Assembly (NCBI GenBank): GCA_017453285.1
Contig: JAFTKL010000099.1
Coordinates: forward strand, 1-36,820
Direction of reading: 5' to 3'
From: Clostridia bacterium
GTDB taxonomy: Bacteria > Bacillota > Clostridia > Oscillospirales > CAG-272
Length of the DNA stretch: 36,820 nucleotides
In this document: positions 8,356 to 17,506 of the stretch, piece by piece
Layout of the letters: each line of letters opens with the position of its first letter
Numbering within the stretch: the first letter of the stretch is position 1
Translations under genes and position numbers: made by a program
Notes under the pieces: generated by a model
Told to the model about the DNA's origin: nothing
The model's input: only the letters and a program-made list of their open reading frames with translations
Database searches by the model: none

Positions 8356-10577
8356 GATTTTCTTTTGTTTTCATCTATTCGCGCCTTTATCTCACACAGA
8401 TCAAGTCTGTCCCGTGCAAACGCGCTTCGAAGTAGCTCTGCGGGAACGTACTCGTCATACTTCTCAAACACAGGTAGCTCCTTTTGAGAAACGAGCATAT
8501 CAGTGCTTTGCAAAGATGAAAACGCAGATGCAAGACGGTGCTCGAGCGCGTCGGCACTTCCCTTTTCCATACGGAACGTTATATAGCACGAGCCTCCGCT
8601 CTCGATTCCGGAGATTGCAAACTCGGGAGCGATCATGGAGAGCATTCTCTTAAGAGTCCTGAACGAGCGAGTGCCGAGCCACGGGAACATACAGTAATTA
8701 AATCCGCCGAGATGTACGGTCGTATGCTCAAGCATTCCCGTGTTTCTCGCCGTGTGGCGCGCTTTCTCAAGTCTGTAGCGCGCGTTCTCCTTGAGGTACG
8801 GATAAACGGTATTCTCTTCTAAGACCCGCTTCATTCTCTCAAGGATCTTTGTGTGTATCTCACCGTACTTTCCTGGCCACGAAACCTCCATTTTGCCTTC
8901 AACACCCTTGACGAAGATAAGCTTATGCGGCATATCAAGCTCAAGGACTTCCCAAACTCTGCCCGCAAGTGCAAATCTGTCGCCTACGGGGGGAGCGGTG
9001 GTTATCGTTCCGATCTCCTCCGACTCACATCTGACTGTGTAGTCCTCGCTGTCGCTGAATACCGCGTAGAACTTGAAGCTCTGAAGCAATCTCTCACCCG
9101 CAAGTCCGACTATAAGTCCCTTTTCTTCGGTCATCTCAAGAAAATCGTTGTTGAGCATCGAAACAAGCAGAGCTTTATACGCTTCTTTGGGTACGTTCAG
9201 AAACGGCGGCAGAGAGAGCATACGTTCGGCAAGTGCCTTTGTAGAAAGTTCTCCGGTTGATGCAAGCATTGAGAGAGTCTGATGGAACAAAAGACTATAC
9301 GGCTCTTTGGGAGTTCTCGGCGGTTCAATAAAACGTTGCTCGATATAAAGCTGAACTATAGCTATCGCCTGCAATAAGCTCCACGGAATAAGCTCGGGGA
9401 GCGGCGCGTTCGGCAGCGGCTCTTCTTCTCTGAATACGAACATCATCTCGGGCGGCTGACCGCGTCTGCCTGAGCGTCCGAGTCTTTGCAGAAATGCAGA
9501 GACGCTGTGCGGCGAGTCGATCTGCAATATGCGCTCAAGCCGTCCGATATCAACGCCAAGCTCCATCGTGACGGTCGCGCAGGTGACCGCGTGAGTTTCC
9601 TCGTCCTTCATCTTGCGCTCTGCCTCCTCGCGAAGCGCGGCTGAAAGATTGCCGTGGTGGATGAGGAATATATCGCGCTCTCCTCTTTTTTTGGCTATTT
9701 GTCTGAGTGTTGCACAAACGTATTCGGTCTCCTCGCGCGAGTTTGAGAACACGAGCGATTTCTGTCCCTTTACGCAATCGTACGCATATTCATATCCCGC
9801 GTCGAGCGTAGCTTTGGGCTTTGAGCGGTCCGAATTCTTCTCGGGAGTCTGCTCAAATGAAGCATTCTGTATGTAAAAATGCTCCATTCCAAGTCGCCAG
9901 CGAATCTTTTCATTGTCAAATATCGGCACGTCGGTGAGTCTGCCCGTTCCGTCGCTGAGCCACTTTGCAACAGCCTCGGGCGAACCGACAGTTGCCGAAA
10001 GTCCCACTCTTCGCGGACTTCTGCCGATGACCTGCTCGATGCGTCTGAGCTGGCAAATTATCTGATTTCCGCGGTCCGTGCCCGTAAGCGTGTGCACTTC
10101 GTCGAGCACGACGTAGCGCAGATCGCCGAAAAGTCGTTTGATATCGTTGTGGCGGTTGATCAGCATAGCCTCAAGCGACTCGGGCGTAATCTGCAGAATT
10201 CCCTCGGGATGATCGAGCAGCTTGCGCTTCTTTGACTGCGCAACGTCGCCGTGCCAATGCGTGACCTTTATCTCTGTCTCGTCAAGCAGCTCTTCAATAC
10301 GGTAGAACTGATCGTTTATAAGGCTCTTGAGCGGTGCAACGTAAAGGACTCCGATGCTCGTCGGGGAATTTTCGTAAAGTTCGGTTAGTATGGGAAAGAA
10401 CGCCGCCTCGGTCTTTCCGCTTGCGGTGGATGAGGTGAGCAAAAGATTGTTTTCACTCTCAAAAAGCGTTTCTGCGGCGGCTATCTGCACATCGCGCAAA
10501 GCTTCCCAGGAATGAGAATATATAAATTCCTTTATAAAGCTCGGGAATCTGTCGAATATATATTCAGCTCTTGCCAT
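8352..10577 (-). CDS. Lhr-like DEAD/DEAH superfamily II helicase (BrxHI-like)
   Basis: 741 residues. Motif I is TASGKTEA at about 51-58, motif Ia APLKSLINDQ (81-90), motif II DEVH (159-162), motif III SAT (194-196), and motif VI LGRSGRRG in the second RecA domain. A C-terminal region of about 300 residues follows. The DEVH box and overall pattern match Lhr-type helicases, including BrxHI of type 2 BREX systems. It would unwind or move on nucleic acid using ATP. It is the third gene of a tight operon: its ATG (10577, RBS GGAGG) is 18 bases after the BrxD-like gene. No PglX, PglZ or other BREX gene is in the window. A role in phage defence or DNA processing is inference. Confidence 0.85.
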   Translation of the reverse strand: MARAEYIFDRFPSFIKEFIYSHSWEALRDVQIAAAETLFESENNLLLTSSTASGKTEAAFFPILTELYENSPTSIGVLYVAPLKSLINDQFYRIEELLDETEIKVTHWHGDVAQSKKRKLLDHPEGILQITPESLEAMLINRHNDIKRLFGDLRYVVLDEVHTLTGTDRGNQIICQLRRIEQVIGRSPRRVGLSATVGSPEAVAKWLSDGTGRLTDVPIFDNEKIRWRLGMEHFYIQNASFEQTPEKNSDRSKPKATLDAGYEYAYDCVKGQKSLVFSNSREETEYVCATLRQIAKKRGERDIFLIHHGNLSAALREEAERKMKDEETHAVTCATVTMELGVDIGRLERILQIDSPHSVSAFLQRLGRSGRRGQPPEMMFVFREEEPLPNAPLPELIPWSLLQAIAIVQLYIEQRFIEPPRTPKEPYSLLFHQTLSMLASTGELSTKALAERMLSLPPFLNVPKEAYKALLVSMLNNDFLEMTEEKGLIVGLAGERLLQSFKFYAVFSDSEDYTVRCESEEIGTITTAPPVGDRFALAGRVWEVLELDMPHKLIFVKGVEGKMEVSWPGKYGEIHTKILERMKRVLEENTVYPYLKENARYRLEKARHTARNTGMLEHTTVHLGGFNYCMFPWLGTRSFRTLKRMLSMIAPEFAISGIESGGSCYITFRMEKGSADALEHRLASAFSSLQSTDMLVSQKELPVFEKYDEYVPAELLRSAFARDRLDLCEIKARIDENKRKS

Positions 10578-10595
10578 TTATCCCTCCGTATAAAA

Positions 10596-11957
10596 TCAAA
10601 ATTCTATGTCTTCTGCGCTGAAGGTCGTCTTAGGTGCTTCGTCGTCCGAAGGCTTTTCCTCTTCCTCTCGCTTCTCTTCACTGATCGCACCGCGCGCCAT
10701 TATCTGCTCAAAGGTAACCTTTTCGTTCTGCATAAGGATATTGAGCACAGTCATATAGTCACGAAGCATCTCACGCGGAGTGATCATACTGTCAGCACCC
10801 GCGCGAGAGAGCGAGGAATTGAGGAAGCTTACCATCTGTTCTTCACTTATTCTCGGCTCTTTACCGTAATTGACAGCATAGAGCTTGGTTATTCTTGATA
10901 TAAGTGCGAAAAGCTCGTCGTCGCTCAGCCTCTTGAGACGAATCACGGGTCCGATGAGATTCTTATAGCCCTCGGACGCGTATCTGCTGTCGCAAAGGCG
11001 GCTGCGGAGCGCCTCATAGCTGAAAAGTCCTCTGCGTGTATCATCCATAAACTGCGGCGTGCCGCCAAACACGATCCCGAGTCCTTCGGCTCTGCCCTGG
11101 AGCGTATCGTTGAACATCGATAGTATCTTCTCATAGTTATTCTCACGGATGACGCGGTGAGTAATCTTGTAGAGATTTACACACTCATCGATAAATACGA
11201 TAAGTCCGCGATACCCCATAAATCTGACGAGCACCGCCCAAAGCTTGATAAAATCGTACCAGTTATCGTCGTTTATAATCTCCGAGGTCGAAAATCCGAG
11301 CGCGCTTCTTGCCTCGGTCTTAGTTGCAAATTCCCCTCTGAGCCAACGCAGACAAGCACTCTTTCTGTCATCGTCGCCGTTTACGTGCGCGAGGTAATAC
11401 TGACTTATAACTCGTGAGAAATCAAAGCCGCCGACCATATCTTCAACTTTGCGTAGCTTTTCAAGCGCCTTGAGGTTAAGCTTATCTGCAAAGTCTCTGT
11501 CATCGGGCGAAGCACCCTCTGAGACAAGCTCGGACTTAAGCATATCTATCCATCTCGCAATTATCTTAGGCAGTGCCGCGCCGTCGGGAGAGGATTTTGA
11601 AGCCATATTCTTTATCAGCTCGCGGTAGGTCGCAACGCCGCTGCCCGACGTTCCGTAAAGACGGCGCTCGGGTGAAAGATCTGCATCCGCAGTAATAAAG
11701 TTCCGCTCAAGCGCGTATCCGCGGATAAGCTGAATAAGAAAGCTCTTACCGCTTCCGTAGCGACCTATGATAAATCTCATAGTAGAGCATCCCTCATTGA
11801 CCTGCTCGAGATCCGACAGAAGTGCCGATATCTCGTCCTGCCTGCCTATCGCGATATAAGGCGCGCCTATTCTCGGCACGACTCCGGCAGACACTGAGAG
11901 GAGGAGCGAATTCAGTATTCTTTTGGGTATTTTATTTATATCTATCTGTGTATTCAT
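10596..11957 (-). CDS. BrxD-like ATP-binding protein (DUF2791 family)
   Basis: 453 residues. An AAA-like P-loop ATPase: Walker A GRYGSGKS at 65-72, Walker B GLIVFIDE at about 251-258, and the family signature GTPQFMDDTRRGLFSYEALRSRL, typical of the DUF2791/BREX ATP-binding group. The C-terminal 40 residues are acidic and Lys-rich and probably disordered. BrxD accompanies BrxHI in type 2 BREX loci, and similar ATPases pair with TerB-N/TerB-C proteins. It lies between the TerB-like gene (17-base gap) and the helicase (18-base gap), so the three products probably form one machine. The substrate is unknown. The start at 11957 is preceded by GGGAG. Confidence 0.85.
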   Translation of the reverse strand: MNTQIDINKIPKRILNSLLLSVSAGVVPRIGAPYIAIGRQDEISALLSDLEQVNEGCSTMRFIIGRYGSGKSFLIQLIRGYALERNFITADADLSPERRLYGTSGSGVATYRELIKNMASKSSPDGAALPKIIARWIDMLKSELVSEGASPDDRDFADKLNLKALEKLRKVEDMVGGFDFSRVISQYYLAHVNGDDDRKSACLRWLRGEFATKTEARSALGFSTSEIINDDNWYDFIKLWAVLVRFMGYRGLIVFIDECVNLYKITHRVIRENNYEKILSMFNDTLQGRAEGLGIVFGGTPQFMDDTRRGLFSYEALRSRLCDSRYASEGYKNLIGPVIRLKRLSDDELFALISRITKLYAVNYGKEPRISEEQMVSFLNSSLSRAGADSMITPREMLRDYMTVLNILMQNEKVTFEQIMARGAISEEKREEEEKPSDDEAPKTTFSAEDIEF

Positions 11958-11974
11958 CTATATCTATCTCCCGA

Positions 11975-13606
11975 TCATATCATTTCTCTGTAATCTTCAA
12001 TAACCGTAAAGCCGTCATCACCCTCTTCGATCAACATATCTCCGATCACTTCTACCGCGATCTCGTTGATGGCGTCAACGACCGAATCTATGAGCTTTCC
12101 CATCTGCGATGCGATCTTCTCGCACTCAGTCAGATTACCACGAAGCAGAGCCTCAACGAATGGTAAATACTCTCCAAGTTGCACTCGCAAAGGCTTCTCA
12201 CCTTCACTTACTTCTGCAGTAGAGATAGCCTCAAGCGGTATCTCCTCCACAGTCACCGCAGGCTCGTCTGGCGCAAGCTCCTCTGCCTCAAACGCGGATA
12301 TCAGATCTTTAGTAACGCCCCAGGAGTCGTTCTCTATCTGTTTTGCCTTCTCAAGCGAGAGTGCGGTCTTTGGCAGATCGTAAAGCACGTCATAGTCGTG
12401 CCGCTCTTCCTTCTTCGTGCTCGGCTTTGGCTTTGAGAAAAGAGTTTGCTCGAAGTATGCATCAATTGCTCTCTGCAACTCGGTGCTGACCGAGTAGACT
12501 GTGAGCTTCGATTTCACGCCGATATATGTTCGTATCTTGTTTTCTGCATATTTGACGATATCAGCCATGAGATATCTGAGCTCGTTCGAGCGTGAGAAGG
12601 AGCAATATTTCACCTCAAGCTCATATCTCTCTTTAGTAACGCAGAGCGCGCCGTCATAGGTGTTGCGCACGAGCTTGCTGTCCTCGGATGAGAGCTTTGA
12701 TAGCATAACTCCACCCTCAGAGAAGAATTTGACAGCAACAAGTACCGCACCGAATATATGCTTATCAAATATCGGCAGATTGTCGTCATTTGCGAACTTG
12801 CTTTGTCTGTAGTCGTATTCAGTGCCGTATTTTATCAGCGAGCGCGCACAGGCCTCGTAGTCGCCTCGCGGCATATGAAGATAAAATTCCTTGAGCGAGG
12901 GCGCGTATTTTCCTGCGGAATGCTGAATGCTCTCGGGTGCGGGAAGTCTGTGCAGAAGGCTGAAATCGCATATCCAAAGCGCAAGCTTTGCCGCAAGAGC
13001 CGCGAACTTCTTGTGGTATCTGTTCCATACCTCTGAAAGCTCTTTTTGCGCCACGCGAACATCCTGCGCCGCACCGAGATTGAGAAGCTCGAAAACGAAA
13101 AGCAGAACGTAAGAATAGTCTACCTCAATATCCTTTCCCTCTCTGAAGCAGGTGCGCCACCAGAAGTAGTAAGAAAGCTGCTCGTCGCTAAGCTGATTGT
13201 ACTGCGGAACGTAGGAATAATACGGCACCGCGTCGCAAGGCAAACCGACAACATCCTTGTAGCGAAGAGCGTCCTCGTAGAACTCGGTGTAGAGATCATA
13301 TTCACTCTTTTTCTTGCGGATAGTGACCTCGTGAAGCAAGGAATTCTCGGGATAGTAAGTTTCGCTGCTCACATAGGATTCTCTGCGGATCTTCTTGTTC
13401 TCGTTGTGAAGAGGATTTATATAGCGTTTGATCACCGTGCTGTCCTCAGTTGGAGCACCCTCTCTTTTTGCGGGCGCATCCGACCTCAGCTCGACTGCAT
13501 CAACTCTCGCAGAGGGCTTGCGGATCGTATATTTCTTAGGAATAAGAGATGACAGATCCCAAAAATCGTCAAGCTCGTCCATTCTGCTCTTTTTCTCATC
13601 GTTCAT
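11975..13606 (-). CDS. TerB-N / TerB-C domain protein
   Basis: 543 residues from the ATG at 13606, which has GAGGAGG 9 bases upstream. Residues about 1-85 are polar and probably flexible. The next part (about 100-290) matches TerB-N: YSYVPQYNQLSDEQLSYYFWWR then VDYSYVLLFVFELLN. The C-terminal part (about 400-540) matches TerB-C: ENDSWGVTKDLISAFE, then DAINEIAVEVIGDMLIEEGDDGFTVIEDYRE. No central TerB domain is recognised. These domains were linked by comparative genomics to tellurite-type stress systems and to helicase/ATPase pairs. It is the first gene of the operon and has its own promoter. A scaffold or sensor role is inference. Confidence 0.8.
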   Translation of the reverse strand: MNDEKKSRMDELDDFWDLSSLIPKKYTIRKPSARVDAVELRSDAPAKREGAPTEDSTVIKRYINPLHNENKKIRRESYVSSETYYPENSLLHEVTIRKKKSEYDLYTEFYEDALRYKDVVGLPCDAVPYYSYVPQYNQLSDEQLSYYFWWRTCFREGKDIEVDYSYVLLFVFELLNLGAAQDVRVAQKELSEVWNRYHKKFAALAAKLALWICDFSLLHRLPAPESIQHSAGKYAPSLKEFYLHMPRGDYEACARSLIKYGTEYDYRQSKFANDDNLPIFDKHIFGAVLVAVKFFSEGGVMLSKLSSEDSKLVRNTYDGALCVTKERYELEVKYCSFSRSNELRYLMADIVKYAENKIRTYIGVKSKLTVYSVSTELQRAIDAYFEQTLFSKPKPSTKKEERHDYDVLYDLPKTALSLEKAKQIENDSWGVTKDLISAFEAEELAPDEPAVTVEEIPLEAISTAEVSEGEKPLRVQLGEYLPFVEALLRGNLTECEKIASQMGKLIDSVVDAINEIAVEVIGDMLIEEGDDGFTVIEDYREMI

Positions 13607-13658
13607 ATATCCGCACCTCCTCTCAAACACAGTAAAAAACAGATTTTTCTATTCTTTT

Positions 13659-13687
13659 ATTGTACCACGATTTAGCTTGTATGTCAA
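13659..13687 (-). promoter_or_regulatory. Sigma-A promoter of the TerB-BrxD-BrxHI operon
   Basis: On the minus strand TTGACA (13687-13682), 17 bases, TACAAT (13664-13659). It indicates that the three genes are transcribed independently of the pilin-like gene upstream. Confidence 0.85.
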
Positions 13688-13708
13688 TATTTTTTTAAAA
13701 AGCTGTTG

Positions 13709-15481
13709 TCACTTAACTTCTCCGATTATCTCTCCGCCGTTTTGTATAAAATTTCCGTTTCCCTTATTTGTTATATTGCCTATCGTGCCTCCGTTTATGA
13801 TTATTGAATATCCGACCATTCCTTCATTCACCGCTATGGCATATTTCGTAGAATTCTCGGTTGTAATGTATCCGCCGTTGATCTCAAGTGAAACATTAGA
13901 CAATAAATATATGCCCATTCCATCATCTCCCATACCCATAACGGTTCCTCCGTTTATAGTTACCTCAGTATTTGCTTCCGCATATATTGTTTTCTTATTA
14001 CCTTGGATCATTCCCGCTTCAACTGTCAAAGCACCTGACTTAACACGTATCGCTGCCGTATTTTTATCCTTATGTCCCTTGTTTATTATAGCACCGTTTT
14101 TGCCTTCACTACTGTCCTTAACTGTCAACCTGCCACTTTCAATGATGATAGTATCGTTGCTCTGCTCTTTTTCTTCTCCAACGCTAAAGCCGTTAAGATC
14201 AAGTATAGTATCCTTAGTAACCTCTATCGCGCACTCATTAACATCGCCGATCAGTATCAGCTCGCCGCCAAGTCTCATAGCACCGAGAAGTTCATCATAC
14301 TGCAATCCTGTCTCTACAGAATACACTACCTTTCCTTGTTCCGGAACGATCGTGCTCGGGTCAAATGGCTCCGGCTCTTCAGACTTATCACTATTCTCGG
14401 GATCATCGCCGCCTTCGGTATTGTCGCCGCCTTCGGTATTTTCTCCACCTTCGGTGTTTTCACCACCTTCGGTATTATCTCCGCCCTCGGTATTTTCACC
14501 ACCTTCGGTATTATCTCCGCCTTCGATATTCTCGCCGCCTTCGGTATTCTCACCGCCTTCGGTATTCTCACCGCCTTCGGTATTCTCACCGCCTTCGGTA
14601 TTCTCACCGCCTTCGGTATTCTCACCGCCTTCGGTATTGTCACCACCTTCGGTATTATCGCCACCTTCGGTATTATCGCCACCTTCGGTATTATCGCCGC
14701 CTTCGATATTCTCGCCGCCTTCGGTATTATCGCCGCCTTCGATATTCTCGCCGCCTTCGATATTCTCGCCTCCCTCGGTATTATCGTTGTTATTTGGAGT
14801 ATCTGTGTTTTCCGAATCATCGGGAACATTCGGTGTTACCGTCTCTTCCGCGCCGATGACGGTAACGATATCGTTTTTTTTATTAGTAAGATCCACCTCT
14901 GTTTTCGGATCATTTATGCGCATGGTGATATCTTTGACAATATCATCGACATCATTATATATTATCTTATTTATCTCTTGATTATTCCCGACGTCAATTC
15001 CAACCTCGGCATTCACAGTATCTTGTGTAAAGCCATACGCAAGATAAAGACTAGTGCATTGTTCGTCTGGCATCTCGTCAACCACCTGCCAGAGCTTTGT
15101 GAGAGATGTTGAATTTTCTTCATCACCGCATACCTTCTTCTCATCCTTGTCAAAGACTACGAAACGCTTTTGCACACTCTCCCATACCACACAGTAATCA
15201 TCATTATCTTCGATAGCGTCACTCTCATCAAATCCAAATTTCTCAAGTGCGCACATAACGTCATACATAGTCTCGATTGGACCATTTGTAATCTCATAGC
15301 TTGTGAGCGCCTTGTTAAAGTTCGTAGTCAGCTGACTGACAACTGATATCTTGGCTTGGTCTACAACCTTTGCAAATGTAGGAATTAGAACTGCGGAAAG
15401 TACCGCAATAACCGCGATTACTATAACAAGCTCCACTATCGTAAAGCCTTTTCTTTTCGCAAAAGTCTTAAACTTCTTCAT
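13709..15481 (-). CDS. Prepilin-like protein with hexapeptide repeats and predicted beta-helix C-terminus
   Basis: 590 residues from the ATG at 15481 (GGAG upstream). The N-terminus is a type III/IV prepilin signal: a basic leader, a cleavage site after Gly12 (KRKG then FTIVELV, with Glu5 of the mature form), then a hydrophobic helix. It should be processed by a prepilin peptidase and displayed at the surface or in a pseudopilus. Residues about 40-200 resemble a pilin head of unknown type. Residues 234-359 are 21 repeats of N-T/I-E-G-G-E/D, highly acidic. The C-terminal 210 residues have spaced LDLNG, EINGG and TINGG turns, as expected for a right-handed beta-helix. No other pilus assembly gene lies in the window. 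Possibly an adhesin; function unknown. Confidence 0.85.
   Translation of the reverse strand: MKKFKTFAKRKGFTIVELVIVIAVIAVLSAVLIPTFAKVVDQAKISVVSQLTTNFNKALTSYEITNGPIETMYDVMCALEKFGFDESDAIEDNDDYCVVWESVQKRFVVFDKDEKKVCGDEENSTSLTKLWQVVDEMPDEQCTSLYLAYGFTQDTVNAEVGIDVGNNQEINKIIYNDVDDIVKDITMRINDPKTEVDLTNKKNDIVTVIGAEETVTPNVPDDSENTDTPNNNDNTEGGENIEGGENIEGGDNTEGGENIEGGDNTEGGDNTEGGDNTEGGDNTEGGENTEGGENTEGGENTEGGENTEGGENTEGGENIEGGDNTEGGENTEGGDNTEGGENTEGGENTEGGDNTEGGDDPENSDKSEEPEPFDPSTIVPEQGKVVYSVETGLQYDELLGAMRLGGELILIGDVNECAIEVTKDTILDLNGFSVGEEKEQSNDTIIIESGRLTVKDSSEGKNGAIINKGHKDKNTAAIRVKSGALTVEAGMIQGNKKTIYAEANTEVTINGGTVMGMGDDGMGIYLLSNVSLEINGGYITTENSTKYAIAVNEGMVGYSIIINGGTIGNITNKGNGNFIQNGGEIIGEVK
14405..14782 (-). 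repeat. 21 tandem 18-base repeats inside the pilin-like gene
   Basis: Twenty-one in-frame 18-base units encode N-T/I-E-G-G-E/D. Five neighbouring units (inside 14531-14638) are identical at the DNA level, which suggests recent expansion by slippage or unequal recombination. The unit length is a multiple of three, so copy changes keep the frame. The long open frames on the other strand here are a by-product of the repeat. Confidence 0.97.
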
Positions 15482-15535
15482 ATAAAACTCCATTTCAAAC
15501 ATTTTTGCACCTTAATAATAAAGAAGGTTAGTTAT

Positions 15536-15564
15536 ATTATAGCATATACTACGCAAAAATGCAA
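15536..15564 (-). promoter_or_regulatory. Sigma-A promoter of the pilin-like gene
   Basis: On the minus strand TTGCAT (15564-15559), 17 bases, TATAAT (15541-15536). The spacer contains the 9-base word ACTACGCAA (15548-15556 on the plus strand). Confidence 0.8.
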
Positions 15565-15644
15565 ATTTTATATTGCAAATAAACGAAAAAAGTCGTTTAA
15601 AGGTCGTTTGACTTTAAAATTTAATAAAAAAAGAAAAAATATAC

Positions 15645-15673
15645 TTGCATTTGTGGAAAAAATATGGTATCAT
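15645..15673 (+). promoter_or_regulatory. Sigma-A promoter of yajC
   Basis: TTGCAT (15645-15650), 17 bases, TATCAT (15668-15673), followed by a short leader and AAAGGAG before the yajC ATG. Confidence 0.8.
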
Positions 15674-15706
15674 ATATGGGATAATAAAAATGAAAAGGAG
15701 TTCACT

Positions 15707-16018
15707 ATGGCATCCGGTTGCAATTCGGCATTTGATATTACCGCTCTCGCGCCTCTTCTTATCTTTGGCGTATTCATTCTCTTTATGTATTTCTTTATGC
15801 TCAGACCCCAGAAGAAGCAGGAGCGCGAGACCAACGATATGAGAAACAATCTCAAGGTCGGCGACGAGATCACCACCATTGGCGGAATTATCGGTAAGAT
15901 CATCAGCATCAAGGAAGAAACTGTTATGATCGAGACAGGTCACGACCGCACAAAGATCAGAATTCTCAAGTCCGCAGTCCGTAACGTTGACGTTCACGCT
16001 GAGGACGCTCAGGACTGA
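15707..16018 (+). CDS. yajC: Preprotein translocase subunit YajC
   Basis: 103 residues from the ATG at 15707 (AAAGGAG upstream). One N-terminal membrane helix (LAPLLIFGVFILFMYFFML) is followed by the family signature RPQKKQERETNDMRNNLKVGDEITTIGGIIGKI and a small beta-rich cytoplasmic domain. YajC associates with SecDF and YidC at the Sec translocon and is usually dispensable. It is often next to tgt or secDF, but here it stands alone as a single gene with its own promoter and terminator. Confidence 0.95.
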   Translation: MASGCNSAFDITALAPLLIFGVFILFMYFFMLRPQKKQERETNDMRNNLKVGDEITTIGGIIGKIISIKEETVMIETGHDRTKIRILKSAVRNVDVHAEDAQD

Positions 16019-16028
16019 TTAAAACCAA

Positions 16029-16061
16029 AAAAAATGCTGTTGCGATGCAACAGCATTTTTT
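16029..16061. terminator. Bidirectional terminator between yajC and malQ
   Basis: Arms AAAATGCTGTTGC and GCAACAGCATTTT around a 3-base loop, with A and T runs on both sides. It can end both yajC (+) and malQ (-), which converge here. Confidence 0.93.
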
Positions 16062-16064
16062 ATT

Positions 16065-17498
16065 TTATATTCTCGAATAAAGCTCGTTGAGTGCTCTGAG
16101 CTTACGTCTATCGATGCCTGCAAGCTGTGCCTTGCTTATTCTGTACGCCCAGTTATCCTTTGAGGTTCCGGGGGTATTCATTCGCGTATCTGCACCGTAT
16201 ATAAGGATATCTTGTATTGGCAGGATAACTCTTGCCGCGTGGGAACGGAGCATTGTCTTTATGATCTTCTCGCATCCCACGTTCCAATCCTTCTCATAGC
16301 CTCCGCAGTACTCAAGCACCCTCTCTCTCGTCTCCTCGTCCATCTCCCAAACGTATCCGAGAAGCGTATTATTATCGTGAGTACCTGTATATGCCACGCA
16401 ATTATCGGTATAGTTATGCGGTAGGTGAGGTGTGTCTTTGTCACCGAGGAATGCAAATTGGAATACACGCATTCCGGGGAAACCGCTATACTCAAGAAGC
16501 GCGTTTACCTCAGGGGTGATATCTCCGAGATCCTCCGCGATAATCAGCTTATCCCCTGCGATCTCGCGAATCTTATCTATCAGTGCTTCACCAGGGCCCT
16601 TCACCCACTTTCCTTCCTTAGCCGTCTTTGCGTCGACCGGCACGCTCCAAAAAGACTCAAAGCCGCGGAAGTGGTCAATTCTCACGCCGTCGAAGAGCGT
16701 GAGCATATATTTGATCCTCTCGCTCCACCAAGCATATCCGTCCTCTTTCATAGCATCCCAATTATAGAGAGGGTTGCCCCACATCTGTCCGTCCTCGGAA
16801 AAATAATCGGGCGGAACTCCTGCGACGCTCGTAGGCTGATTGCGCTTATCGAGCAAGAACTGCGACGGATCTGCCCATACGTCTGCGCTATCGGTTGCGA
16901 CATAGATCGGGATATCTCCGACAATCGAGATACCTCTCTTATTTGCGTATTCCTTTACGCTTTGCCACTGCTTGAAGAATTTATACTGTATAAACTGCCA
17001 AGTGAAAAGCACGTCGTCGTTGGATGTATCCTCGGTCCAATCCTGCCAGGGAGCATTGTGATTGGTCACGCGGAGTGCCAAGAATTTTGCCGTATTCTGA
17101 AGCTTTGGAAAGCTCTCGATAAACGAGATTATCTCGCGTCTATCCTCAACACGCATAGCGGCGCGCGTGAGAAGTGCGATACGTTCTGAATTGAGTCGGT
17201 CGAACTCGCAGAGATACGGACTTTTTTGCTTTGCGGCGGCGAGCTCCTCGCGAGTGATAAGTCCCTCGCGGTAAAGCGTGGGAAGGTCAATAAAGAACGG
17301 ATTTCCGCTGAATGACGAATATGACTTATACGGAGAGTTGCACTCGTCCGCCATACAGAACGGAAGCACCTGCCAGATTGAAAATCCGCTGTCAGCCAAA
17401 AAATCTATAAAGTCTATCGCTTCCTTGCCGAACGAGCCTATGGAATATTCACCCGGAAGCGAGGATACGTGCATCAGCACGCCTGAAGATCTCTTCAT
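16065..17498 (-). CDS. malQ: 4-alpha-glucanotransferase (GH77, amylomaltase)
   Basis: 477 residues from the ATG at 17498 (AAGGGG upstream). The protein starts MKRSSGVLMHVSSLPGEYSIGSFG, typical of GH77. Catalytic features: the nucleophile Asp in FDGVRIDHFRGF, the acid/base Glu in IIAEDLGDI, and the transition-state Asp in GTHDNNT. It moves alpha-1,4-glucan chains between maltodextrins, a cytoplasmic step in starch, maltose or glycogen use. No other glycogen or maltose gene lies in the window, so it is an isolated locus with its own promoter. Confidence 0.96.
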   Translation of the reverse strand: MKRSSGVLMHVSSLPGEYSIGSFGKEAIDFIDFLADSGFSIWQVLPFCMADECNSPYKSYSSFSGNPFFIDLPTLYREGLITREELAAAKQKSPYLCEFDRLNSERIALLTRAAMRVEDRREIISFIESFPKLQNTAKFLALRVTNHNAPWQDWTEDTSNDDVLFTWQFIQYKFFKQWQSVKEYANKRGISIVGDIPIYVATDSADVWADPSQFLLDKRNQPTSVAGVPPDYFSEDGQMWGNPLYNWDAMKEDGYAWWSERIKYMLTLFDGVRIDHFRGFESFWSVPVDAKTAKEGKWVKGPGEALIDKIREIAGDKLIIAEDLGDITPEVNALLEYSGFPGMRVFQFAFLGDKDTPHLPHNYTDNCVAYTGTHDNNTLLGYVWEMDEETRERVLEYCGGYEKDWNVGCEKIIKTMLRSHAARVILPIQDILIYGADTRMNTPGTSKDNWAYRISKAQLAGIDRRKLRALNELYSRI

Positions 17499-17506
17499 AA
17501 TAAAAA

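Noticed and set aside
14405..14782. Possible CRISPR array
   Set aside because: The units are contiguous 18-base coding repeats with no spacers.
14326..15112. Open frames on the plus strand and in other frames through the 18-base repeats
   Set aside because: The repeat unit is a multiple of three without stops in several frames, so open frames arise automatically. Only the minus-strand frame with the prepilin signal has a start context.
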